Shown here piece after piece: positions 48,201 to 57,400 of a stretch of 64,000 nucleotides of DNA. The notes under the pieces were generated by a model. That model did no database searches, was not told where the DNA came from, and saw only the letters and a program-made list of their open reading frames with translations. Within the stretch, counting starts at the first letter, position 1. The number at the start of each line of letters is the position of its first letter. This stretch comes from Antedon mediterranea (taxonomy: Eukaryota; Echinodermata; Crinoidea; Comatulida; Antedonidae), in the NCBI RefSeq assembly GCF_964355755.1, contig NC_092678.1, positions 4,870,922 to 4,934,921 on the forward strand, in the 5' to 3' direction. The position numbers and the translations under genes were made by a program.

Positions 48201-50681
48201 TTGTAAGGTCAATCGATTGGTTGAAATTAATTCACCAGCTTCATACTATTGTCATAATTACCGACGTTTGCTAATTAAAATGCTCATAAAACTATATTTC
48301 ATTTATATCTCAATTCAGATTCAGATGAAATTGCAACGGGCTTGGTTGATGAACAACAACCAGACACGGCGATTACGGGTGTTCAGTTCGCTCCTGACGG
48401 CACATACTACACTGGAATATACTCTCAGGACGGCAAGTTTATCCCAACGGCTAGAACCACCACAGACGGTCGACGTCAAAGCGGATTACTAGGACCAGAC
48501 GGAAGATTTTACGCGCATGCGTATTACGGCAAAGATGGCAGGTTAAATGCGCGCAAAAGTAGTCCGGTTTATGATATCGGATTTGTATTTTTGAACGCGA
48601 ACCAAATTCAGCAGAATAATTTACAATCTATAGAACACGTGGCGGATGCGAATGTTACAATTGGTCAACATTTTGACGAAATAAGAGAATTGAGTAATCT
48701 ACGTCATCATAATTTTGATAAAACCAAAGAAATTATTTCGAGACAACCAAAACCAACCGATCTTGTTGACTATATAAATAAGCCTACTCACAATATGCAA
48801 GCTGAAAACTGGAAAGACTCACGATTTATTAAAAATGTTTTTAAACAAAACGATAAAACTGACGGAGATAGTAATGAAGAATACAAAGTAGACGATGATC
48901 GCAAATGTAAAAATGACGTATTAACAAACAGTAAAGACCAGACAATACAGAACAATAGTACATACGAGGGAAGGAAGTACAGCGCCAACGAACCATCTAA
49001 GAAAACCGACAATATGTCATCGATTATAAATAAAACAAAACAAATTGACGAAGATTTACCCAATACTCCTGAGATCAAAAGAGATAAAGAAAACGAGGTT
49101 TTAGATTTAAAAGACGATAATGTCAAAATGAACGAGGGAAGTCATTACACGTACAGTGATGAATCATTTCACAGTCTGATTGATCAAGAAGATTCTATTA
49201 CAGAACGTAAGCATCAAGAATATCTTGGAGAAGATGCAACAATTCCTGTAGAAAATAGGCATACGTCCTCACATGATAGGACAAAACAGAGTAGCGTAAT
49301 CGCGGAGCAGAGCGTCACCGCGCGTCAAAAACAACGCAGAGATAGTACATTCAATTATATGGGAGTAAAAGACAAAACAGCTGCTACGGATTCGAAGGAA
49401 AGTCTGTCAAGCGGTCGAAACAAGGATAAAGAAATTAAAAAGTCGGTTATCAAGAACAAAGCTGTGAAGAATGTCACTGGCAAACCAGACACAAAGCCAG
49501 GATATTTACAGAAACACATGTTCGCTACCCCAGAAGAATCCTTGGCAAAGACTAGTGCTGTGCTTGGTGCATCCGGAAAAAAGAAAGGCACCAAACTAGT
49601 TAATCATTCTGCTGCTTATAAAACACCTGCTGGTGGAAATATACCAGTTATAAGTGAAAGTCGTGATGCCTCACCAACGAACATTACCAGTGACGTCAAT
49701 AAATTTCCTACAAAGATTCCAGGGAGTGAATTGAAGAGGACATTGGATAAACGACCAGAAGGTCAACTGCCAGCGTTCAAACCAGAGAAACCCGAGTCTG
49801 ACATTGTTATGAAAGATCGTATATCAAGTTCTCTTACAGAAAAGAGAAAAGACACATTGCCAGCACTGCCTGGTATCTCAACGAAGCAAGGTAATGAATA
49901 TGAAACCACAAAACGAAAGCCAAAAAATATTGTAAAGAAAGCTGCAAAGAGTAAAAGAAAAACAGTTGGTAAAGCGGCGATGACGACAAAAAGCAACACA
50001 GACACTAGTGATGTTAAAGATATCGCGAAAGATGATGATCAAGAAATGAAAGAGGAACAATTGAGAGATGAGCAACCAGGCAGCATGCTGTCATCTGACA
50101 TCAATATAATGTTTCAGGGTGATTTACTACCAAAGCTTCAGGACACCACCACCAGTAGCAGTAGTACTCCATCCCACAGAATGACATACTCCACACTTCC
50201 CAGTACATTTGGTGAACTGCCCAAACTAATCAAACTTGCTACCATCAGTAACCAAAAAATAAACTCAACTGGCGATTCAGAAATGTTTGGATTTGACGAC
50301 AAGCAACTGGAAGTTGTCGAAGAACCAAAGGTGGTAACCGAGATACCTATCGAACACCCACAGGTCAAAGGTTATATGAGCAGTCCAGTATCTATGTCAA
50401 CAGTATCTGCAACATCATCTCAGGAAAGCGTTTTTGAATCTGTCAGTGAAATATGGAGGAAGCATGATGATGAACTTATCAAACTACAGAAGATGGAAAT
50501 CAACGGCGGAATATCAATACTAAATTTCACGCCAGCTTTTCGATTTTCCTTATTTCAAATTCCACATCAATATGTAGAATACAATAAACAATTGTCTGAA
50601 AGAGCTAGAATGATACGGTTCTTAAAAAAACCAAGAAAAGCAAAAAGAAAGGTTGTTAAAAAAGTAAAAAGTGAATTGTAA
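39295..50681 (+). CDS. Unknown 1227-residue protein
   Basis: Eight phase-consistent exons: 39295-39462, 39553-39744, 40012-40161, 40408-40548, 40883-41050, 41175-41475, 47756-47956, 48319-50681 (3684 nt). I do not recognise the family. The N-terminal 300 residues are basic and Pro/Ser-rich. A CPRC pair and later Cys in exon 5 (FHCPRCLKHW, about 250) could bind a metal. Exon 8 starts with three DG-turn repeats (APDGTYYTGIYSQDGKFIPT, GPDGRFYAHAYYGKDG; about 460-510), resembling short beta-hairpin repeats. The remaining 700 or so residues are Lys/Glu/Ser-rich and probably disordered, ending in a very basic tail (KKPRKAKRKVVKKVKS). Intron 4 begins with GC (GAG|GCAAGT). Intron 6 contains the LTR retrotransposon. 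AATAAA follows the stop within 10 bp. It is convergent with DALRD3. Confidence 0.85.
39780..39975 (+). repeat. GAC/GAT-rich microsatellite region
   Basis: Imperfect runs of GACGAC and GATGAC lie in intron 2 of the unknown gene. They are low complexity and translate to Asp-rich strings, but sit between good splice sites. Confidence 0.85.
40249..40367. mobile_element. MITE-B-like copy, diverged
   Basis: AAAGCTTGGTTCCCACTAGGACG on the left and ATAGTTGGAACCGAGCTTTA on the right are inverted. It lies in intron 3 of the unknown gene. Confidence 0.65.
41673..41677. repeat. Left 5-bp target-site duplication (GTTGA)
   Basis: GTTGA directly precedes the left LTR and is repeated directly after the right LTR (47694-47698). 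Five base pairs is the usual Ty3/gypsy duplication size. Confidence 0.9.
41678..42125 (-). repeat. 3' LTR of the Gmr1-like element
   Basis: This 448-bp LTR has TGT...ACA ends. By direct reading it matches the copy at 47246-47693 at every position compared. Because the element lies on the minus strand, this is its 3' LTR. Confidence 0.96.
42126..42140 (-). promoter_or_regulatory. Polypurine tract
   Basis: Read on the element strand, AGAAAGAGGGGGGAG directly abuts the 3' LTR. This is where plus-strand DNA synthesis is primed in LTR retrotransposons. Confidence 0.85.
42349..46908 (-). CDS. Gag-Pol polyprotein with Gag-PR-INT-RT-RH order
   Basis: One uninterrupted 1519-codon frame. Domains in order: a Gln-rich and charged coiled coil (about 60-150) with four 11-residue EDIEKQERLRK repeats; a capsid-like Gag region (about 160-320); a CCHC knuckle CRRCKKVGHIERFC (373-386); an aspartic protease with DSG (423-425) and VILGRDF (489-494); the integrase zinc finger (H676, H683, C713, C716) and DDE core D746, D805, E841 with 35 residues between the last two; a GPY-like module (about 955-1015). 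Reverse transcriptase follows (about 1095-1270, YMDD at 1250-1253), then RNase H (from about 1390, with D1401 and D1468), reaching near the stop. Standard gypsy elements have RT-RH before INT; here INT comes first. Gag and Pol share one frame with no frameshift. All catalytic residues looked for are present. The start is the first ATG, 10 bp beyond a stop-containing leader. Confidence 0.97.
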   Translation of the reverse strand: MADKQSTTRSGREYSGGDETDSDVESVQSIQPEQQAEESGPTSGHNPTGADSFSKDFLLLMQQQMQQQNIMMQQMMKQQERSRQEDNERRREDIEKQERLRKEDIEKQERLRKEDMERQERLRREDMEKQQALVMALMDKQKDSEEKRLKDIMRLKEVQIAKLSDSDDIENYLTTFERIANTYEWRKEHWVVKLIPHLTGKARAAYASLPVTESNQYDIVKKAILQRYDITEETYRQRFRSIKKKSEESYREMYVRLKDLFTKWARPADKSKDDLAEIVILEQLIDIMPTGVQIWVKEHKPDSGLNAAELADNYFQARKGIDFEKKFQNRKHENRNNQEKTVKGTPEVDSKGNNNPPDNFHKSQSDARQPLVCRRCKKVGHIERFCRSKDGFLSTKTDTVSKPCTPYICRGLVEGCDCEILIDSGCDMTLVHSDLVAAKKINRAEQAKITCRCVHDHVQAYPTAFVNIKINNEDHNLLVGVCSDLPRDVILGRDFPKFGDLLGKRDKNHDRHSFVATRDHARKEKLREENELKSEKASGVISHQLDDVVNFQEEFGHLDGQLLSNNPPKEKVHKTRSEKRKVRKEFAKTKEAQSSQDSELDILDIGRDKIKDYQVKDRTLISLREQMLVQKDDDTIKIVCKDGILFRQVFTKHQTEPIEQLVVPYPCRNSVLKVSHDIPLAGHLGRKKTLDRIKQRFFWPGIRKDVTEYCNTCENCQKTSKYKTKLKAPMILLPIISEPFRRIAMDIVGPLARSKTGNKYVLVICDYATRYPEAIPLRSIEAPKIADELIKLFSRVGVPTEILTDQGSNFTSKLLSQIYKLLSIKGLTTSPYHPQTDGLVERFNGTLKAMIRKFVQDDPREWDKLLPYLLFAYREVPQESTGFSPFELLYGWKVRGPLDIMKEMWTGTVTGPQSVVSHVVKMRDRLTSMKDLVQENIELSQTRQKQKYDQKSVCREFSPGDEVLLLLPSSNDALEAKWQGPYKVLRKLGPVNYEVETNDKRKKSKVYHINLLKQFHRRTIEVMLAINDVTGQDEGQDKDISWSNISSSNLTLDSGEGLDESQLSDLAEVFSEFDSVLQDKPGKTTVIKHDIEMNLGVHPVRLRAYPIPQAKLGKVKEEIESMLELGVIEESHSPWSSPYIMVPKPDGTARFCVNYKKVNSLSKFDAYPMPRIDEIIGRVGPAKFITKLDLCKGYWQVPLTERSKPYTAFSTPMGLYQFKYLPFGLHGAPATFQRMMDQLLRKKESYAAAYMDDLVIFSPDWESHIHHLRDIFQTLKQANLTVKPAKCSFAHSKVHYLGYVVGEGMIRPQKTKVEAVVQWEKPKTKKDVKSFLGLTGYYRKFIPNYADIAAPLTDLTGKKHPDKIKWTPECEDALVKLKQALCSDPVLRNPDFNAEFILQTDASDRGLGAVLSQLGPDGTDHPVLYLSRKMFPREQNYATIEKECLAIKWAVESLRYYLLGRKFKIVTDHQPLKWLVEMKETNKRLTRWSLDLQPYCFTVVHRRGISNGNADGLSRKPLT
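47223..47240 (-). promoter_or_regulatory. Primer-binding site
   Basis: Five bases inside the 5' LTR, the element strand reads TGGTGGCAGCGG. It begins with the TGG that pairs with the CCA end of a tRNA. Which tRNA is used was not determined. Confidence 0.75.
47246..47693 (-). repeat. 5' LTR of the Gmr1-like element
   Basis: 448 bp, the same as 41678-42125 by visual comparison. The element's promoter should lie here. It reads away from the last two exons of the host gene, on the opposite strand. Confidence 0.96.
47694..47698. repeat. Right 5-bp target-site duplication (GTTGA)
   Basis: Matches 41673-41677. The site lies 58 bp before the host acceptor at 47755. Confidence 0.9.
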
Positions 50682-50848
50682 ACAATAAAACCTACTGCCG
50701 AAATCACTTACTGTTTAATCTTTATTGCACTTTTTTAAAGTTCAATTTCTTTTACAAATAATTCTTTTATAGTTAAATAATGGTTGAAAGTAAAGTAATG
50801 TAAGTTCATTTCACTAAAATTTAGAGATCATTATATTCAAACAAAGTA

Positions 50849-53800
50849 TCACATTTGCTGTAATGGTTGAATATTAAGTAGTGAAAGTGAATTTAGCATG
50901 ACTCGTTGAACAGCTTTCAATAAGTGTAAACGTGCAAACATTACTGGTAATAGATGTTGTCTTGGTTCCTGCAAAACAAACAATATACATTCTATCATTA
51001 TGGTATCGTTTTCATCTTTATATATGTGAAATCTTTTAGAATTTTGACTTGGTGTTATGTGTTTGTTGCTTTATATACCAAAATAAAAAATGAAATCAAT
51101 CTCTAGGTCGACAAGGAAGAGTTTAAACAAGGCCATATACATTGCTGCAGTCGCGTGCTCAAGTTAGTGTTTACCGATCTAACGACTAACATAGTGAGCT
51201 GTAGAGTCGCTTTGGACGCGACTAAAAATGGTTCTTACCCCTAAAACATGTGTTCTGCTGTAGTAGGTGCTAAGATCTTTACTTAAATTCATCAAAAAAG
51301 CACAAATCTGTTGCGATAAAAAAAATACAAACATCTGTTATTGTGCACAATTAATTTACCCGGTCGCCTATCAAAAATCGAAAACTACCTAAGGTCAAAG
51401 GTGAATACAAACATATTCAACAATACCTTGTGTGTTTGCAGTTGGATTCTAGGCCCGATAGAATTGAAAATAGGCTGCAACAGCTCAGCCACAATATCAG
51501 GGAATGGCAAGATATATTGGAAGAGAATGTACCATTCAGCCTCTTCTTTCAAAAAACTAAAGTCAATGTCTTTGATGTCGGGTAGAGGTGGGTAATATTG
51601 TGCGTGAACTCTCTGCTCAAGTTTGTTGAACAATGTTGATAACCTAGCGTAGTTATACATAACAAAAACACCATCTCTGCTCTCGGCTTCCTCTCCCAAG
51701 TTAAGTTTAATCTGTAGGTGTAGAACATGAAATGAGCTAAATATACTGTGTAAAGTCGTATGGTAGTTTCCCGATTAATCGTACGATCAAACGGTACTGG
51801 GTATGATCAACTAGCGTTCGTGTTCCCATTAATTATCTAAATCTAAAAAGTTATATAATAACATAAACATACATACGTTATTATGGGGTGAAGTACCTAG
51901 GAGCTCAAACTTGAGGGCAGCAGATGTAAGCCTGGCTATTCTTGCATCCCACATTTCACCTAAAATAAAACAATAAAAAAATTAATATTTTCATGCCAAA
52001 GTTAATAATAGAAACATTGATTGTTACCATGGTTGCATTACAATGGTTGATAAAATACCTTGAATAGTTTCGCCATGTTTCATCTCAGAGGCCTTTCTCA
52101 TCTGCTTACTCCTTACTTTAAAGAATTCATGAGCACTAATTTGCATATGACCAGGTGGCATACTACTTTCAACTTGCACATGGCCATGTACTAGGTGGAC
52201 ATGCTGACACTTGTGTTGTGAACAAATTCTTTGTAAGATGTCTAAGCACTGTTGTTTGTACTCTCTATCATGACTTGTGATATGTAACACAAAAATATCA
52301 ACCTGAAAAAAAAAAAATTACTGTAATTTAACATAATATGGTAAAATCATGCATGTGTTTACCAATTTTATAGATTATAGTTGTGTTATTTCTCTAAAAA
52401 CTGTGATTTTACTTACCGTTTTCTTAAGAGAATCAAGAACAAACTCTATCATAGACAACTCCTCAAGTAAGTTTACTGATTCTGTTCCCGTTTCATTCAC
52501 TAAGACAAGAAAATACTATTGATTACATTCAACTTCTTAAGGACTCATAGCCAGTGCACACAAGTTCTTAAGCTCTGTCTGCACTATCAAACTTTATGTG
52601 ATGTGCCCATATATGGACATGATGATGTCATATCACTACCATATTTGGGGATACCACTACCATATTTGGGATACCACTACCATATTTGGGCACATCACAC
52701 TTTTTTTTGTGAAACTAGTTTGATGATGTAAACAGAGCTTTAGGATTATTATCTCAAATTTGTTTTAAAGAATTTCTGAGAGCCTAAAATGAGAATTATA
52801 ATTCAACAAGTAAATAATCTTACCCGATATTGTTTTAATATTTTTACTATAATTCTTCCCAATTGTCCTTTGCTCTTCAACATAACCACTAACATTAAGT
52901 AAAACATTACAAGCATTTGAGGCTTGCAACCTGTTTTCTTCAGTCATGCTTTCTGTTGGAACACGGAATTCGCTTTCTTCTAGTGAGGTTTGTAGCTTCT
53001 TTGTGCAATGTTCAACGGTTGGAAGTTTCTCATGTCTAGATATAAGAAATACTTCACTAATCCAAATTGGGATGTTTGGTTGCCCAGCATTGTGTACAGG
53101 AAGCCTAAAAACAAATAAGAAATCGGTGGAATTAGAGAATATTTACATGTACAGTGGATTTACTTGATTTATTATTATATTAGATAAAAAGATGTAAATG
53201 GTAATAAATAATTAAAAGTATATATAAAAGTATTATTAAATTTCTGAAATAAGGAAACTAAACAGACTTCACAGATTTCAGCATTATCTCCATATGATCA
53301 CGAAGAAGTAGCGCCCTCAATTGTGTTAGCGTCATATCCGATTCTTGATTGGTTGGTCCAACAGCACAATGGAGTAGCACATCTTGATTCATACTCAATG
53401 TCTTGTAACCATAGCGATCACCTTCATCTTGTACCATTTTTAACACCTTCTCAAATGTTTGTCGTCTGCTAATTGAAATGTTTAGAGATCCTGAGGGCGA
53501 CAAACAGCAAGAATCTAAAGGTAAAATCCAATTTTTGCTTTCTTCTTGCATCGACGACATCATATTAATCAACTAAAGAAAACAAGTTTGCATATTGATG
53601 ATTAATAACTGATCATATTAAATTGATTAAATATTTTATATTGATCAATAACTGATAAATATGTTCTTTTACGATTTAATTACATTAGTTATTACTTTAC
53701 AATAAGTACAGTTATAGGCTTATTAATTATAATGATAATTAATATGCCCAATTAATACATTTATATAATTTGTATAATTAATATTAAAGTAATTTCTGTT

Positions 53801-54242
53801 ATTTATTATTGTGATATGATAATATGATAGGCATATATTAAAACTTTAAATCATAGTAATAGTATCAGGGAAGATTTCAATTACATTAAATTACATAATT
53901 TAACTCTTCCCTGGTAGTATATACTAAATATAAATGTATACGTACCTCTATAGTTTCATCACCCTTGCAAGTTTGGTCAGCAACTGTAAAACCTGCTGCA
54001 CGTAGAACACCGCCTGGAACATACACATCACAACGACGGTTCGCTAATAGGCCTTGGCTTAAACTCTCATTATTTCTGAATTGATTACGCCTAATAATAC
54101 GTTTATTGTACTTTATATCAATCCATGGTTTATTTGAAGCAAATAAATTAAAGTGATTCTCTATATTCTGCGTTAATCTATCCATAATACTCTTACTTGC
54201 TTTAGAATGTAACAACACAACTTCTTCCATGGGCGCCGCCAT
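50849..54242 (-). CDS. DALRD3: DALR anticodon-binding domain protein 3
   Basis: Nine exons (minus): 53946-54242, 53268-53572, 52824-53104, 52417-52499, 52059-52302, 51877-51959, 51427-51711, 51239-51307, 50849-50968; 1767 nt, 588 residues (human about 543). Diagnostic matches: VLLHCAVGP and LTQLRALLLRDH in the N-terminal half; VHLVHGHVQV, MKHGE, FVMYNYARLSTLF, IDFSFL and ILPFPDIV; and a C-terminal DALR fold (LMNLSKDLSTYYSRTHVLG then EPR, MFARLHLLKAV) like the arginyl-tRNA synthetase anticodon-binding domain. In vertebrates DALRD3 partners METTL2 for 3-methylcytidine formation in the anticodon loop of arginine tRNAs. No synthetase catalytic HIGH/KMSKS pair was seen, as expected. The gene is head-to-head with MSH4, start codons 231 bp apart, and tail-to-tail with the unknown gene (stops 168 bp apart). 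Confidence 0.93.
52567..52742. mobile_element. MITE-A copy
   Basis: TTAAGCTCTGTCTGCACTATCAAAC at the left and AAACTAGTTTGATGATGTAAACAGAGCTTTA at the right are inverted. The core is ATGTGCCCATATATGGACATGATGATGTCATATCACTACCATATTTGGG. It lies in a DALRD3 intron. Confidence 0.85.
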
Positions 54243-54473
54243 CTTGAAAAATGTTCCGCCCTCTAGTGGTATCGGTCAAAGGCCACTGCTAAACAACCAA
54301 TCAGAAACTTTAAAAAAGTTTTGGGAAACTTTTTTTGTGTGCTGTGTGCAAGAAGGAAGGAAGTGTGGTTCCTTTAAAAAACAGTTTTCTATAAAATAAT
54401 TATGTCTAATATTGGAAAGCCACGGTACTGTAAGTAGAATATCATTGGCTGATAAGAATGACAAACATATAAA
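54243..54473. promoter_or_regulatory. Short bidirectional promoter region DALRD3/MSH4
   Basis: Only 231 bp separate the outward-facing start codons, so both leaders and core promoters must fit or overlap here. A CCAAT (AACCAATCAG, near 54296) is visible; no TATA box was seen. Confidence 0.65.
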
Positions 54474-57400
54474 ATGAACCGAAGAACCTCGAAGCCCAAG
54501 AGAGGTAAGGCCTAGTCCTATGCTAGGCCTAGCATATAGCTGCTCTAGGCTCAGCCAGGGAGGGGCCAGGCGAGCAGGCGCGCAGGCAGTCGGAAGCCTA
54601 GGCCTAGGCTAGGAATATAGTATACAGCTAGTAGTAGGCCTATAGACTAGTACCTTAGGCCCTATGAATAGATGGCTTGTAGTAGGCCTAGGTCAACTAA
54701 AAATTCACTTATAAAATAATTCTATACTAGGCTGCCATATAGGCCTAGGGCCTAGGCCTATAGACTAGTACCTTAGGCCCTATAAATAGATGGCTTGTTG
54801 TAGGCCTATGTCAACTAAAAATTCACTTATAAAATAATTCTATACTAGGCTGCCATATAGGCCTAGGCCTAATTTAAATAAATAAGAAAATGCAATAAAA
54901 AGATTAGCTTTTTAAATCCCTTCTTCTTCACTACAGATTATGGACTAATGGAAACACCCAATAACAGTAGCAGTACCCAAAAAAGGACATCTTCAGGTTC
55001 TAGTATGATGTCATCAAGTTCTAGTAGGAGAAATAGTTCCTCAAACAATCCAACATCATTAGGACAGTTTTCTTCCGCTAACAACCACACTCCAGGCTAC
55101 TCCAGGTAAGTATAGCAGGCATGGTAGGCCTACAGAATAAAATTTAAAGTGGTCCAAGCTAAATAGTACAAAGCTTAAAAAGAAACACATAATTTGATTA
55201 AAAAAAGGATAAATCTTCAAAATGAAATGTGATCATAACAAAAATATCCTTAACAATATTAACAAGCAATAATACTAACATGAATATCTTCAGGTTGACA
55301 ACACCAGGTACTGCCTCATCCATGCAAAGCAGTCGATCAACTCCAAGACAGACTACATCAAGCTCAACAACACCGGTAGTACCTAACCACAAAACTGTCA
55401 TTATAGGTAAGAAGGATGTGCATGTTTAGTTCCTGAGTTCCTTTTTGGTATATTTAAAAGTGTACAACCTAGTGATTTTTACCTTATTTACTTCTAGCTA
55501 TTGTAGAAGGGCGTGGTCTAGCTCAGGGTGAAATAGGCATGGCCAGTATTGATCTGAAACAATCTCACCTGATGCTATCACAATTCTCTGATAGTCAAAC
55601 TTATGTAAAGGTGATGACAAAGCTTGCAATCCTACAACCACTGGAGGTTAGTAAATGATGTGACATAATTAGCTAATAGTACAAGAACAACTTTAAAAAC
55701 TTATTTATTTATTTATATATAAGGTACAGATATATTGTTATGTTGAAATAATGTTTAAATAACATATAAACAACATTTAAAAACATATTAATAAAACTAT
55801 AAAAATCACCAACATTATACAATAGAAATACAATGGATTGAGAAGTACCGTAAGTTGTAAAATTGTAGGTACAGTACTTTTATTTGTCCTTGTAACAGTG
55901 ATAGTGAGTGCTTGCTTCATTTGTGTAGATTATAATGCCAGGTACAGCCTCAGAGACAAAACTGTTTAAACTCATCACAGAACACTATCAAGAAACCAGT
56001 ACATCAACTGTACATAGGAGGTACTTCAATGAAACCAAAGGTAAATCAGCAATTCACATTTAGCAGAACAAATCCCTATCTCTTAGGAGACACCCCTAAT
56101 AATAGGTTTGTCTCCTTAATGGGGTGGGGTCTCCTATTATAGGCACCCTTATTAAGCTCTGTCTACACTATGAAACTAGTTTGACAAAAAAAAAGATGAT
56201 ATGCTTAAATATGGTAGTGGTATGACAACATAATGAAGGACATCACATTTTTGATAATGTAGACAGAGCTTTAGTAGACACAATGAGGGCCAAACATGTG
56301 TTGAATCTATGGCCCTATTATAGGGACACAGTTCTAGGTCCTGAAGGTGTTCCATAATGTTCTACTGTAGTAGAGTTAGTTAATTAAATAATGTTAATTA
56401 AATGGATCAATAGAAAGTGAATGTTTAAGTACTGTAGATGGAAATATAGGGGGTAGATTAATAATAGATAAAGGAATTAATGAGGAGATAAGAAAGAGAA
56501 AATGAGTGATTAATACATTTTTATGAGTATCATTTGTCAGTTCTTGGTCAGAATTTGATTAGCTGTCTTTCTGTTGATCGTTGTTTTTTTTCCTCCTTTT
56601 GCTGTCTTGTTATGTCCCTGTCCTTACGTCCTGTATTTTGAATCCTATTTTCGTGAATTTTAGTCCGCTTTACCTGTGTCTGTAAATAGGCTGGCCAGCC
56701 ACAAGATTTCTATCTTCTTGGGCACTGCCTACTTCGTCTTATTGATTAATGTATACTTTTTTTTATCATCAATTGCCTTGTTATAAATTTTACTGGAATT
56801 TATTATGTTTACCTCATTTTCTTGAAGGAAGAAATAAATGTTAAGTATTAATGCTTTATAATATAAACTCAATTACAGGGCTACAATATATCAAACAGCT
56901 ATGTTTAGCAGAATACAGTACAGTTGAGATTGAGGTCATGTCAAAGTGAGTACTTAACCTGCACTCTAATGTTCAAACCCGAGACGCACAAATGCCGTAA
57001 TATAAATTATACATATTGCTTTAAATTAGATACTACTGTTTGGCCGCATCAGCTGCCTTGTTGAAATATGTAGAGTTTATTCAAAACCTTGTGTATGCTC
57101 CAAAATCATTGAAGATCGTGTTCAAAGGCAGCGAGCAGACAGCGATGATTGGTGAGTTACTCAAGTTTGCAAAAAACCATATTGTAGTATACCCAACAGC
57201 GAGCTCTATTAGGTATAGTGTTAATTAGTGTTTAATCCTGGAATTAAATTGTGCACAATATGTGAATTCTAAAGCTTTGTCTATATATCAAACTAGTTTG
57301 ACAAAAAAGTGTAACATCGTAATGATATAACATCATCATGTCTATATACAGTCACATCACATTTGATAGTGAGAGAGAGTTTTACAATATGATGGGTATT

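Noticed and set aside
48788-50368. Minus-strand frames opposite the last exon of the unknown gene
   Set aside because: They are antisense shadows of a 2.4-kb coding exon with clear phase continuity on the plus strand.
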